Positions 24,523 through 36,887 of a stretch of 64,000 bases of DNA are shown in pieces. The notes below the pieces were generated by a model. It did no database searches. It had not been told where the DNA came from and was given only the letters and a program-made list of their open reading frames with translations. Where the stretch lies: assembly GCA_013396915.1 (NCBI GenBank), contig VWZL01002573.1, positions 1,031,109-1,095,108 of the forward strand, written 5' to 3'. The position numbers and the translations under genes were made by a program. Source of the DNA: Stercorarius parasiticus. Taxonomy: Eukaryota > Chordata > Aves > Charadriiformes > Stercorariidae. The stretch's first letter is position 1. Every line of letters starts with the position of its first letter.

Positions 24523-26634
24523 GTAAATGACAGTTAAGGAATATATCTAAAAATGCAAACTGGAGTCTTGTAAGCCAGTAACGAATTTCAGATGTCAGCT
24601 GACAGATGAAAATGCCGTATATGAAGCAACTGTAAAGCTTGCAATAAGAAACTGGTTTTTAAAGCTAAACAGCTGAGGGCAGCTGCTCTGCTATTATACC
24701 AGATAGAAAGATTTAACAATACTGCTATGAAAAATTTTGTACTCGTTGTAGCGGGCTGGAACATTTTTTCTTTTTTTAATTAAAAATATACTTCCTTTTG
24801 AGGAGCCAAAATAAGTTTGGTTTCAAATTTCAAAAAATTTGAAACAGACATATTTTAGGTGAGGGCTTTGGTGGTACCAAAAGAACGTGAGCTGGATTTT
24901 TGCTGCTTGTTGCCACCTATTCAGGACGGCCGAAGAGACAAGTGAGGTTTTTGGAGGTCGATGCTGAGTTGTGAAGGCCAAGAGGGTTCATTCAGAAATA
25001 TCTTGTGTGGTTTTTGCCCTGGTTACCAAGGGAGAAGCTTTGCAGAGTTACTCCATTGGCTCTCTGACAGCTGGGAAACTCCCTCGTCCTGAGGTTATTC
25101 CTCGTGAATCTTGTTCTGCTGGCTTGGGCGCCTCTTCATGTGGCTGTGACAGCATGGAGCGCCTGCGCTGGGGAACCGGATCCGCGATTTCAATGTCTTT
25201 GTTCTGCAAAATATGTACATAAGAATAGATAATGGATAAGATACGGAGACCTACATGCTTGAGTCCCGGTATAAAAAGGAGCAAATGAATGGAAAAAAAA
25301 TGAATTAAGAATATTTTTATTTGCATAATTTCCATTAATAAAACATTCTTTTATCCCAAGAAAATGGAGCAGTAGCTCCATTTTGAACCGGGGGTATGAA
25401 AAAAAGCTTGTTTTTTCCCTGCAGTTTGACGGGAAGCAGCAAGCGATTGCAGAGCAGAAAACTGTGCTACAACCACCACATTCCAGCCATGCCTTCACCC
25501 CCCATTCTCCTGCCCGGAGTCGAGGGGAGGCACGGGAAGGCAAAATGCCAGGGAAGCTGGAATCACGGCAGCTTTTGCAGCGAAAAGTAACCAAATGCAA
25601 ACAACGCCTTGTAGAATGTGCACTTGGTGTTGCTCTGTAAAGCTCGGGATGTTTATCCTCATTTTGGAAATTAGCCTCTGGAGCAGCCTTCAGGCCTAGA
25701 AGGGCTGCAAAAGCTGGCTCAGTACCAGGCAGCGAAAATTAATTCCTTCCTTCGTATGCAAACATCTTTCTACTCTTGGCCAGGGCAACATAGGCAGAGG
25801 GGGCTAAAACGCAATCCGGGATAAGATGACATCTTTTGTCCCTGGGTTGTTTTTCATGGAGAAGGATGGCATCCTGCAGAAGTCTTTCAGCTGGCCCTAT
25901 CTCAGAGCTGAGGCTGTATATACCACCGCTGGACTCCATGGCTGCAGAAGCCGGACTGAAAGCTTCGTGCTACAGCCACAGAGGACTGCCCTCCTTAGGG
26001 ACAGCCGTTTGCCTTTTCCTGCTCTTTTTGGTGATTCTGCAAAGGCTCAGGTTTCAATAAGTAACTTCCTACCATGACAGGCCATCGCTTTCTGACATGT
26101 GTTCCAGGTGCATGTTGTCTTTGAGACTCCTAACGCTTAGGTAGAAGGAGTCATGTGCAAATCAGGAATCCCAAACTGTGGCTTCTTCCCTCCAGCTGTC
26201 TCTAATCTTATTAAAAACCTACAATTTCCAGATATGATGGTGAGAAGGAATCCCAGGGGCTGGCACAGTGCAGTGTCTTTCACGTGATTTTGAGTGAATT
26301 AAGGAAAAGATTATTTATGCTATATCATAACTTTTTTTTTTTAGAGCACATGGCCATGGCTCAGTGTATATATTTGCCTTTTATCAATGATGGGGGCAAG
26401 AGATGCCTAATGTACATTTATTTACCCATTTTTGCATTTTTTCATCATGTCTTGAGGTCAGTTTGAAGCTTTGCATCTTTCACTGGCAAGATACAGGTCT
26501 GTTTATGGATTAAATGAATTAGCTCGATGTGGAATTTAATAATTCCTTAGTTTTAATCTATGTTTTTAAGCATTCTTCCTTATTTTACAGGGTTATCTTT
26601 AAAAACTTATTTTGGTTTTCTTTTTCTTTTCAAG

Positions 26635-26727
26635 TCATGGTCTTCCCCAAAGTGTTGCTCCTTGTCTCGGCTGACCTGTACCTGAGCAGAACGATGCTCT
26701 GTTGGGTGACTACTCCTGTTGTCATCT
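26635..26727 (+). CDS. possible upstream exon of the + strand gene
   Basis: The acceptor (cttattttggttttctttttcttttcaag) is excellent and the donor (GTCATCT|GTGAGA) is good. Only one frame is open: 30 codons, phase 1 at both ends, so it joins 36753-36887 in frame. The peptide is hydrophobic (FPKVLLLVSADLYL...). If the exon is read through its donor, the frame stays open to a stop at 26814. No family recognised. Confidence 0.35.
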
Positions 26728-28400
26728 GTGAGAAGAGTTTAAACATTTTAATATGTGGCATCATTCCCACAGCTGTCATTGCTGTCTGCAAGTTTATTCT
26801 CAGCACAGTGTGAAGCTTTCAGCCATGCAGAAGGGCAACACTTTCACTTAAATTGCTAAGACATGAGTTTTATATTCATTTTTCTCTTGAGCATAATAGA
26901 ACTCGTTACCAGGTCCTCTTATCTCCTCAAATTTAAGACTGGTGTTCACTCTTGGGGGAATTCTGGGCCAGTCTTCTTAGAGACCTGCATGAACATGCTT
27001 TTTTATAACTCCGAGAAGATTTTTCTGGTTAGAAAATTGTTGCGTGTAGATAATGAACTATTGAAGGCCAGTCATCTAAAAATATAAATGTTTTTTCTTA
27101 ACACAGCAAGCTTGTGTTACCGCATAGACCGATCTAATTCTGAGGGACAAAGAAGAATGCTTCTTTGTCACTCTGAAACAGAGTACTTCCTTATGTATCC
27201 GTAGGTACTAATCCCAGTCTGGTTGCACTTACCTTCTGCAAATAGGACGTGGCTCCGGTTGTTCATCTCTGGTTTATGCACTCAAATGCATGTGCACATG
27301 CACCCCTCTGCTTGCACATGTATATACACACCACATCAATGAGACTAATTTTCCAAACTTATCCGGCTGCGTACGGTTGCAGAATGCATTTGGGAATGTA
27401 ACTTAGTGTGGGGAATACTATTGGAAACTGGGAATTATCTGAGAATGTCATCAGGGATATCAAAAACCTGTGGCTCCACAGACATCAAAAAATTTGGTCA
27501 AGAAATAACCCACTTAAGAAAAATATGAAAATAATTGGCAGTAGAACAAACAAGAACGCACTGACTAAAGACTAGGAAAGAGGAAGTAAATGGCGGTGAA
27601 TACGGGATGAGAACCTTTGTAGGGAAAGCCAGAAGGATGAGCGGCACGTTGTGAGTTCCCAGGTTTTATGGCTGTGGTGGCAGCAGCAGCAGTTCTGGAC
27701 TTCCCAGACCGTGTGCTCCAGCTTCCCACACCCCTGCGGTTCCTTCCTCTTCTGGTTCTCAGCTCTTTAAAATCAGGGCTCAAATCTCTCTCTCCATCCT
27801 TTTGAATTCTACTGCATTTACCTAAGCTCATTCTCTCCAAAGCCCCTGCGCTGGTTCCTGCTCTGCACCTGGGGCCAGCCAGGTCCCCATGCTTGTGGGC
27901 TCTAAAATGTCGGAGCCTGCAGGTGGGCAGAGCCTAGAACTGCTGCTGCTGGGGGGATATTTGAATTGTAGAAAAGGGAGAAATATTTAATAACTACCGA
28001 GGTATTTGAAGCAAAAAAGGGATGCGTAGTTGTTGATGCAGAAATTCCAGAAAAAATTTAATGACAGCTATGACAATACTGCATGAGAGAGAAAGGAGGC
28101 TCAGGTAACTAATGTTTTCATTGGCTGAAAGAAGCTTGAATTGTGGTTTTATAAACTTGTGTATCAATTGTTATCTGCTCACAGGAGGGCTTTTCAGCCT
28201 GGCTTGTGTGGGCAGGAAAAGTTCCGAGAGCAGAAGGTGGAAATTGGTGGACGTATAAAACCAGTTCTTCCAGCCTTGGACTGATGTGAAAAGAGTATCA
28301 GACCATGGCAGGTTCAAAAAAGGCTTACTTTTTTATTCCAAGGAGCAGTAACTTCATTAAAGTTATTTTTTTTTCCCCACCGGGCAGGAGCTCGCCATTT

Positions 28401-28952
28401 TCAAGGCATCCCAGCCACCATGTAAGGTAGCATGGATGCTTCCAGTCCTGGTAAAGTTGATGCAAAATAGAGATGCCCGAGTGATGCAAATGGTTGGGTC
28501 TGGGTGGGACAGCTGGAGGAACAAGCAGAACAGGACCTGTTCCTTGCAGACTCTGACCTGCAGTTCTTATACAGTTCCTGCTTTGCTTCTCTACAGACAT
28601 CCCTTGCCAGTTCCAAGTTGCTCTCCTTGCTAATTCCCAAGTTAAATATCGGTTCCTGAACGGTTGCAGAACTGACAAGTTTCCTGGATCCTTTCCATCT
28701 CCTGTTTGGAGCTGACACCACAATCTTCTTCAGTGAATTACTCCTCCTCAGAGTCTGACCTCCGACACCACACTGAGTGCTGTCTTCTAGCGTTTGAGAA
28801 CACTGTCTCGTGTTCCTGGAAGGATTCACACAGGCAGAAGACTTCTTTAGTGTCAGAGATTCCTCAGTCATTCGCCATTTGTTGTCCTTTAGAATTCTAA
28901 GAAAACCATTTTGAGTGTGCTGGACGCACGGTATTTGGATATTGATTCTCAC
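28401..28952 (-). CDS. 183-codon minus-strand open frame, unidentified
   Basis: This is the longest open frame in the window on either strand. It has a basic, Ser-rich middle (LRRSNSLKK, NRRWKGSRK) and a helical segment (LELARDVCREAKQELYKN) followed directly by a CAG|GTCAGA donor-like site. An AATAAA signal on the minus strand (plus positions 28332-28337) lies about 65 bases beyond the stop codon. It could be a small intronic antisense gene, a retrocopy remnant or a chance open frame. No homolog recognised, and the start codon at 28952 is simply the first ATG. Confidence 0.27.
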   Translation of the reverse strand: MRINIQIPCVQHTQNGFLRILKDNKWRMTEESLTLKKSSACVNPSRNTRQCSQTLEDSTQCGVGGQTLRRSNSLKKIVVSAPNRRWKGSRKLVSSATVQEPIFNLGISKESNLELARDVCREAKQELYKNCRSESARNRSCSACSSSCPTQTQPFASLGHLYFASTLPGLEASMLPYMVAGMP

Positions 28953-31900
28953 CTGCAGATTCTGCTGTATCTGGAATCTCTATTTTTGTCCCAGAGATTT
29001 GTGAGCTGTTTGGCTGTGTGGTTCTTTTTTTCTCTGTTTTTTACCCTTTTTAGTGTTCAAACAAATCTGGTGAAGGATGCATCCCTTTTATTCCATATTT
29101 GTGGAATAAGGAACTGATCTTAGTGATTTGCTTTTATGGTAACTCCTATATCCTACTAAACCCAAAGTAACGTTTTCTTTCCATTGCTTAGAATTGCACA
29201 ATTTATATTTATTGCTTAGTTGCTCAGGGAAAATAAGTAACCAGTTCCTAAAAGGGCAGAAAGGATTAATGCTTTTGCTAGAATAACTTTAAGCATTTCT
29301 TTTTTTTTTTTTTTTTTTTTTTTTGGTTTGTACTGCTAAATCCTACTGTCATTCTAGTTCAAGGATAATAAGGTCAGGCAGGAGACATATCTTCCATTGA
29401 GAAGTTTGCCAAGTGTTTATTATAGAACTTGCGATTTCTTCTCCGTTCACCATTAGCATTTGTGTAGCACAGACATGTAGAAATTAATAACAATCCATAA
29501 TAGTGAGAGAATCTTCCGAGAGAAGCAATTGGAGGGCAGGCTAATCTAGTGGTCGGTATCTAGGCTGGGAATCTAATTAGGTGAATTAATCTGGGCAAGC
29601 TATTCAACTTTTCAGTGACTCAGCTTCCCTATTTGGAAGTGGAATTAACAGTAAGACATTAAAACTAGATGTTATTAATGGGAAATCAAGTTACATTGTT
29701 GAAGGTATAAAAAAAAAAAATTACTCGTATCCTCCTTTAAATATAGTTATTTTCTCAACTTCCAATAACTTCTCGGTCCGTAAGAATGTAATTGCCTTAA
29801 ATGAAATTGCTGAAGGACTAAGATAGTAGTGCTTAAAGAAAATAAGAATGACAGAATATGCTGATCCAAGGAAAACAGTAAAATTAGTCAATTCAGGATG
29901 CTCTCAGAAGCACAAAAGCATCAGCGATCACCTTTTTTATGTCACAGGCGGCCAGAGATCTGACAAACTGCCAATTGCCAGGAGAGGGAAGGCAATTTGT
30001 TGTTTTCTTTCTTTACAAGTTTCACGCGTGGAAGCATCTGTTAGAGTTGAAAGGTCGTTAATTCATTTTAAATGGAAGAAACTCTTTGGTAGTGGTTAAA
30101 TAAATAAATATTGCTTGAATCGCTGGAACCATGTGAATAGAAGCGTTGTGTCATCTGAGGATTACTTAGGTTTATAACTGATACGATGGTGGTCGAAATA
30201 CCCCTTCCTTGTAGTAACTCCAGTAACTCTTGTTTTGCGCCACGTACTAGCAATTTGTTCTTTAGGCTTTAAAAGATTTGGAAATACATAACTAGGCAGT
30301 AAACAAGGTTATCAGACTGTTGAAAAGTCATTGTTTTGCTGAATGTGTTCTGGCGTCAGAAGGAGGGTATACAGAACTCCACGTGATAAAGGATACTTGT
30401 TAGTTTGGATTACATGGGAAACTCTTAGTGAAACACCTAATTTTGAATTCCAGAGTTGGTTTTGGGGGTCGTCCTGATGCAATAATCGAGTGTTGAGGGT
30501 TGTATGAACTTAACAGTGATTTACGGTGATTTAATACCTATATACTATCTGTAATAAGTAAAACCTTCCAAATGCTTTCTGTTAACGGGTCGGTGGGGAA
30601 GAGATCTGACCAAGAAAGGAACTGTGCTCATCAGACAAAGACTTGATGGCATTTTGGTGAAATAATCTGCTCTGTTTGGAGACGGGAGGAAAAATCCTCA
30701 CAGGTGGTGAGTTTTTGCTTTTACAGTCAAAACAGATGCACTGTAGGGAAGCCATCGGTAGTGCTTTTCTTTAACCCATCCTTGAGTCATTAGCTGTTAG
30801 ATTCTGTTAAGTTAACAATAAACTGTTCGCTATTTAAATCTGCTGATTACAGGCCAGCTTTCCAAGGAAGAAGTTACATATTGTTAAAGCTTTGATTAAG
30901 TGAAAGCTCGCACAAAACAATAATAAAAAACCAAAACAACCCTGCTCCTACTTTGTGGCCATTAAAACTTGAAGAAAATTTAGAAAGAGGACATGTACAC
31001 TTCTTTACAGCTCTCAGCGAGTCCTACAAATTTGTGGCAGTTAAATGTACGGAGAATGTAGGTCTTTGTGGCTGTTAGGCGCATTCATCTTGAAGAACTG
31101 GCTGTAAATCCAATTTTATAGATTAAAGACTACTAGCACAATGTAGGCACCTGTCAGTTTATGAAAGCCTAAAAATATCTCCCTGGATATAACATGTTTT
31201 TCTGCAACTTGGAGCATATGTACCTTTTTTGATACCTTTTAGCTTTTTTTTTTTGGTACTTGTCTGCCACCTCAGCTTGTTGTGCTAGCTGTAATCCGAA
31301 TAATAAAGTACCTGCTGTTCATTGGCTGGCTTATTAATATGCAGTGAGGGCTTGCCATTAGCAGTTAATAATATAATATCTTTCCACTCTGCAGAAAGAA
31401 GTCAAAAGGCAGCACTATTGCCGCCCGGAGAAGCTGGCGAGATGGGCTCTTTTACTGTTAGCGAGCTGGGTGTGATTTCAGGGGAGGAGAGAGATCATCC
31501 TGACTGCGAAAGATTCAGAGAGGGAACCCTGTTTTGTCAGGGACTAAATGAGAAGCTTTATGGGGTCAGGGTAAAACCAGCTCTCCTGAGCTGAGCGCTG
31601 TGGGGTTTGCTTGTACCAGTGTAGGTGCCTGCTTGTCTTGATTTTTGTCGAGGAACTCAAACTTGGCCAAGAACCTTAATGTGGACCACCAGATGCAGTC
31701 CTGATTTCAGGAGATGTCAGTATGAACACTTCAGTGTCACACTGAGCCTATGCTTGAGGATTAGTGTGCTATTAATGGCAAATGTTCCGGTGCAAGATAT
31801 TGTGGAGTTTGAGATGAATGAAGTACGTTGCTAGATACAATCCTCCAGAGCTGAAGACTTGCGTGTGAATCTTCTTTTCTTGCCTTGTGACAGCAAAGGA

Positions 31901-34159
31901 AATAAGCGCAGGTTTTAGTCCTGAGGCTTGAGCAGAAGTTGCTCCTTGCGGCCTCTCACCTCTTGGTCATGGCTCCATCATGAAACTGAACAAGTGCCTG
32001 CGGGCTTTTGGTCCTTTTCAGGATAACGTCAAACTTGTGACTTTCTCTGAAATGAATGGAGTGAGAACTGATTACAGATGAGATTGAGGAATCTTGGTAC
32101 CCATACTTGAGTCTGATGCCTACAGGAGCACTGTTTTGGGTATCTCTGATTTCCCTTCCAACCCCCCATGATGGCATTGAGATTTCCATTCTTTCATTAA
32201 ATACGGTTGGAATTGGCCAGTGGTTCAAAAATTATTGGTGGAGTAGGAGAACACGGGGTCATAGGCAGACTGGTAGCTAATTTATTTACATAAGCCTTGT
32301 TTTCTTAAGAAACCATGCTAAAAAGCCATCACTATGTTGATATAACCTTTGATGGTGTTTGGATGGGGTTAGCTCATACTTCAACTGCTGATTCATTCGA
32401 CAGTGTGTTTAACTTTGTTGAAGAGAACTATAGATAACAGAGTTATTAGTTTGAAACTTGGAGAGGGGAGGGAAGAAACAGGAAGGAAATCTGAGCTCTT
32501 GTAGGTCAATCTTTTGGTTACGTTGGCATGAAATCAAGAACAGGAGGAGAAAAATTGTGCAACAAAAATCTGAGTCTTTTTTTTACTGGCTTGCCACTTT
32601 CTATTTATGGGAACCCAAAATGACCTGGCTTCCTGGACTGAAAACAGTAGTAACATATCCTTAACGATAGTCTTACTTTTACTTTTTAAGCCAGTCTCTG
32701 CTACATACCGATGACATTTTTTAGCGGATGCCATAGCCCACACTGCAGTCTGAAAGGTGGTGGGGCCTGGGACTGCATCCAGTGACACATGAAGCACGAG
32801 GTGATGTTAATAAAATTAGTGATGATGTTAGGGCTGCCTCTTCCACCCCCCAGTAAATCAACATTCGGCGCTTCTCTCCTACTCCCCCTCACCCTGGAGA
32901 AGAGCCTTATGTAAATATTGTCAGCCGTTCCTCTTTTCCCTGAAAGAAAAAGGCAGTAATGGTCAGCACGAGAGGTATTAATCAGAGACATTGGCAGTCC
33001 AACTGTTAGTTTTTCTCCTTTGCTTGGCTCTTGTGCTAAATTTAATCTGTCCCCCAGACAGCTCAGAATCTGCATTTTTTTTTTTTTTCCTGTCCTGTTT
33101 TTATGCCGGCTGTACCGCGAGTGGTTCTTACCTGTGCCTGGCTTCTATTGCTGCAGGAACAAAATTGTGAACGTGAGACATGAGTTGATATACGTGATGC
33201 CCGTTAAAATTCGCAGAAGAGCCCCACTGATTTCAGGAGGACCCCATCAGGCAAAGAACCGCTATGAGTTGCTAAGTAGATTTATTATTTGGAAGAACAG
33301 AAGTTTGAGGATGTATTAGCAAAGCGCAGGCTGTTGACAGAAGACTGGCCAGTTGGATAGGGTGGTCTATTTCTGAAATACGTCATTTGAGGGACAAATT
33401 GATTAATCTCACCTAACAGACATGTGCAACAGACTACAGGGCCATTGACTGCATTTCATGTGAAAACGTACAACACTTTACATATATGCTATTGCTAAAT
33501 GCAGTTTTTAAAAACTGAGGATGTGCATGCAAGAGGGAGAGGTTCTTTTGTCGTTTAACCTCTTACCCAGAGAGGGTGGTTGTCAGAGAAGCTCCAGAGA
33601 CCCCGAAGCACTGCTGAGCATGGACTTGAGAGGAAAAGGAGATGGAGAAAGGAAATAGCAGGAGAACTTGCATTCACACACCTTTTTGGCAAAGTTGAAA
33701 GAACATCAAGCTCTTGTTTGTCTCCTGTATTTAGGAGAAAAGTCACTTGCAAATTTTTTTTGAATAAGCTAAACTCTGCATCCAGTCTACCAATGTTTTC
33801 CTGAGTGTTTTACCTTGCAAGGCTGTGAAAGCTGGACTTCTACTTTTCAGTGTTTGGCTTTGATCAAAAGCGGCATCATGAGATACAGTACCTAATGGTT
33901 TCTTAAATAGCTCAATGTTTCTAATCTTTTTTTGATCATCATGAGCAGTGTGAGAGGCTTTCGCTGCCCCTTTTGCTTATTTTTATATAGTATCGAGGCC
34001 ACGTGGTCCCTTGTTTTTTCTCTTGCACTGCCCAAGCAGTTACTTTTACCGTGGTTCCCATTGACTGCTTGCTATAAGAAGCTTTTTTGCTTCTTGTTGT
34101 TCTGAATGTCTCTGAACTGAAAATCTAAGTCTTAAATTACAAGGCTAATCAACCTCCCC
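28953..34159. other. intron-like sequence
   Basis: No gene supported. Exon-like openings at 30019-30052 and 31395-31570 have acceptors but inconsistent phase. The 31230-31400 segment is free of repeats and rich in TAAT motifs. Minus-strand frames at 32534-33075 look random. Confidence 0.3.
29300..29324 (+). repeat. poly(T) tract
   Basis: 25 consecutive T. No retroposed gene body is visible beside it. Confidence 0.95.
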
Positions 34160-34452
34160 AGTAGAGTAAAAATTTCAGTGGTTCCCAGTAACAGGACGAG
34201 GGGCAACGGGCACAAGCTGGAACATAGGAAGTTCCGATCAAATATGAGGAAAAACTTCTTTACGGCGAGGGTGACAGAGCACTGGCACAGGCTGCCCAGG
34301 GAGGTTGTGGAGTCCCCTTCTCTGGAGACTTTCAAGACCCGCCTGGATGCAGCCCTGAGCGATGTGCTCTGGGCAATCCTGCTTTAGCAGGGGAGTGGGA
34401 CTAGATGATCTCTAGAGGTCCCTTCCAACTCCGAAAAATTCCGTGATTCCGC
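34160..34452 (+). mobile_element. CR1 LINE 3' fragment
   Basis: Plus-strand CR1 3' end of the 'acaggacgaggggcaacgggcacaagctggaa' variant, reading ...[20 protein letters not shown] before the 3' tail 'gaggtcccttccaactccgaaaaattccgtgattcc'. Same variant as the inverted copy at 2994-3276. The terminal repeats have decayed by C-to-T/CpG-type changes. Confidence 0.92.
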
Positions 34453-34873
34453 GTGGTGGCATCAGCTATCTGTCACCTGGATTTTTTCAAAACATTGTAA
34501 TCTCTCAGAAGTGAAATCTACTCCAGGTCACATCCCTTTTCTCCTGTCTGCTGGGGGGCTGTCGCCGGCTGGATCATGCAGAAAAGAATTAAGATTCATT
34601 GCTGTATTTTTTCCTGTGCCTGCAAATAATACACACATAGGCATGGCATTATTTATTCACAGGTGTGAGGAAATCATCTAGCTATTTCAAACAAAATTAA
34701 CATTCAGAAATGCATGAAAAGTGATTACAATACTTAGTCCTACCTTAGGCGTGTCGCTCTAGTTTTTCGTCCTCTGAACTTTTTGAAAGAGCCCCGTTAC
34801 TAACATGAAGCGCCTATATATACAAAGGATAACTGGATATTAAATTGAAATAATTAACTTATCTCCATTTCTG

Positions 34874-34934
34874 TGGCAGGGAGGTTGGACTAGATGGTCT
34901 CCAGAGGTCCCTTCCAACCCCTGTGATTCTGTGA
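34874..34934 (+). mobile_element. CR1 LINE tail only
   Basis: About 60 bases of CR1 3' UTR (aggttggactagatggtctccagaggtcccttccaacccctgtgattctg), a very short 5'-truncated insertion 420 bp downstream of a larger one in the same orientation. Confidence 0.85.
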
Positions 34935-35340
34935 ACCCCTGCCAGTGGCTGAATATTTGGCACTTTTGTGAAAGACGAAAAATCTGGAATAACTGAGGAA
35001 GTTAATATATTCTTTGTGATATTCCTGATTGTGCAAGACGACTTTAAAGACTCTGCAGCAGTGAAGGTACTTGAATCTGGATCTCTCTAGTGCCATATCA
35101 GAACTATTGAGTCATGATTGTACCAGTCGGGGTAAAACACAACTTAATACAAGACTTTTGAGTCTTTTGCCTTTTACTGATCATAATTTGTTGCCCAACT
35201 TTCTGTACCCATCAAGAGAAGAAATAAATTTTAAGAGGGAGTTTGAGAAAAGCTCAGACGGAGTTCTGAGATTGGTTCTGTTCAGTACTCTATTGTAAGC
35301 GATACCTAAGAGCACTTTTTTGCTTCTTTCTATTTTGCAG

Positions 35341-35460
35341 TTCAGAAGTAAAGCCATTGGAAGGAAAAATGACTCAAATAGTCTACCAGATACTGTTATT
35401 CACATCAGTTAGGCACAGCTGGGAGACTGCGCTCAGGAAGCATAACACAGACTGGAATAC
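35341..35460 (+). other. open segment behind an excellent acceptor
   Basis: The acceptor (cttttttgcttctttctattttgcag) is near ideal, and one frame then stays open for about 44 codons to a stop at 35474. The peptide contains GKMTQIVYQILLFTSV. No good donor lies inside, and its phase does not feed the exon at 36753, so it is not included in the gene model. Confidence 0.2.
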
Positions 35461-36752
35461 CTATTGCAATTAGAGGTCTGTCTGGGTCAAAGAAGGAAGG
35501 AAGAGCTTTTCTTCTGCTTGTTTATGCATAGCCAGCTGAAAATAGTATATTGCAGTATTTTAATTGCTTTAAATAGCAGGGATAGGCTCGTTTCTTTTAA
35601 CTGAGAGTTATATGGATGAATGTGATGAAGGTTACAGTTGTTTTTTACAACAGGAGATTCCGGATATCTCCAGAGAAACGTGTTGGTGCTTTAAACTCTT
35701 GTTCTACAGGAAAAAAAAAAGCCAAATATGAGGTACCAAAGGTTTTTGAGGATGATTTTAGAGAATGTCTTCATACTAGGGATTCTGCAAAGATGATAGT
35801 GAGTGGGGACAACAGAAACAAATGAAATCGGAATAAGGATTTAGAAGAAAAAGAGGTCAGATGGCTCTTACATTTGACGTTGCCTGAGCATCTACTCTTT
35901 CAGAGTTCTTCTCTTCTGTGTGCATGTGTAAGGCTAGTAAAGGGGAAATGCAGGCAGAAGGCTGCCTATTTTTCCTTCTGGCTGGAGGCAGGTTTGGCCA
36001 CAGAATAGAGAATGGGAAGTAGGTTGGTAAATGCTGATTGCAGCACTAACAGGGGAGTAGTTCTGTTGGCTGGGGGCAGGAAGTTCCTCAGCCCACGACT
36101 GCTGGAGGACAGCAGTGCTCCTTTGTTTCCAGCTGAGGAATTTGCTGGTTGTACCACAGGCAGAATTTCTCAGATAAAATTTGCAGCTTCTGTGGGTGGA
36201 GAAGAATGTTTCAAAGGGCTAAACTGAGCCGCCTTCTGGCTTGTGACTCTGAAGAGAAGGAGGGTACTTCAGGCTACTACTACTTGTATAATGGTCTCGC
36301 TATGTCTGTCGGCTCGTAGGAACCAGCCATCATGGACCTAGTTGGTACTCCTCTGCCACATTTTTTTGAGATCATTTTTCTTTAAGGTCTCTGGTTTTTA
36401 ATGATCTCACATTTTTTACATGATAGATCATATTTACTAATTGTTAGATTGTTGGTTGTGTCTAAGCAACCTTAATGTTCTTAATAGTGCCTTGATTTTA
36501 TTCTGCCATTGAAGTTGAATCAATGCTAGTGCTGTTGGATTAACGATAACCTCTGAAGTATGGAAAAAGACTTGGAGTCCATTCTGATACTGTCCGTGTT
36601 GTAGTGGAGAGGCCTCCATTGTGCTTTTGTGATCACTGGAGTGGCTGACACAATCTCTTCTGGTAGTGATGTGCCTTGAGGTGTAATCCAGCTAAAACTG
36701 ACACTGCTGGCAAGTTCTATGAAGGAATCGGAGCATTGTTTAGTTATGTCAG

Positions 36753-36887
36753 CTGGAGACGATGATAGCTGTCCATTCTTTGAAAGCCGTGTTTTGAAAG
36801 CTCAAGGTCTACTAGACCTTGAGCTGTTGGCTGTAAACTCCTACAGAAGCATCCAAAAGCCTGCTTTTCCCATCTGCTCTTGCGAAG
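36753..36887 (+). CDS. exon of the unidentified + strand gene (first firm exon)
   Basis: The acceptor (gttatgtcag) is moderate and the donor (GCGAAG|GTAAAT) is good. There are 44 codons in phase 1 at both ends, joining the next exon at 40381 through a split Gly codon. The peptide starts with an acidic run (GDDDS), has a Leu-rich amphipathic part (LLDLELLAV) and ends in ICSCE. A 13-base-arm perfect inverted repeat (36799-36825) lies within the coding sequence. Function unknown; the open frame also extends upstream of the acceptor, so the exon could begin earlier. Confidence 0.5.
36799..36825. repeat. perfect 13-base inverted repeat
   Basis: agctcaaggtcta, one base (c), then tagaccttgagct: both arms match exactly. 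It lies inside the coding exon 36753-36887 and would form a 13-bp hairpin in RNA or a near-cruciform in DNA. Confidence 0.95.

Noticed and set aside
31395..31570. Exon-like segment with good acceptor and GTCAGG|GTAAAA donor
   Set aside because: Two frames compete and the phase-1 reading ends in phase 0, which does not feed the next firm exon at 36753.
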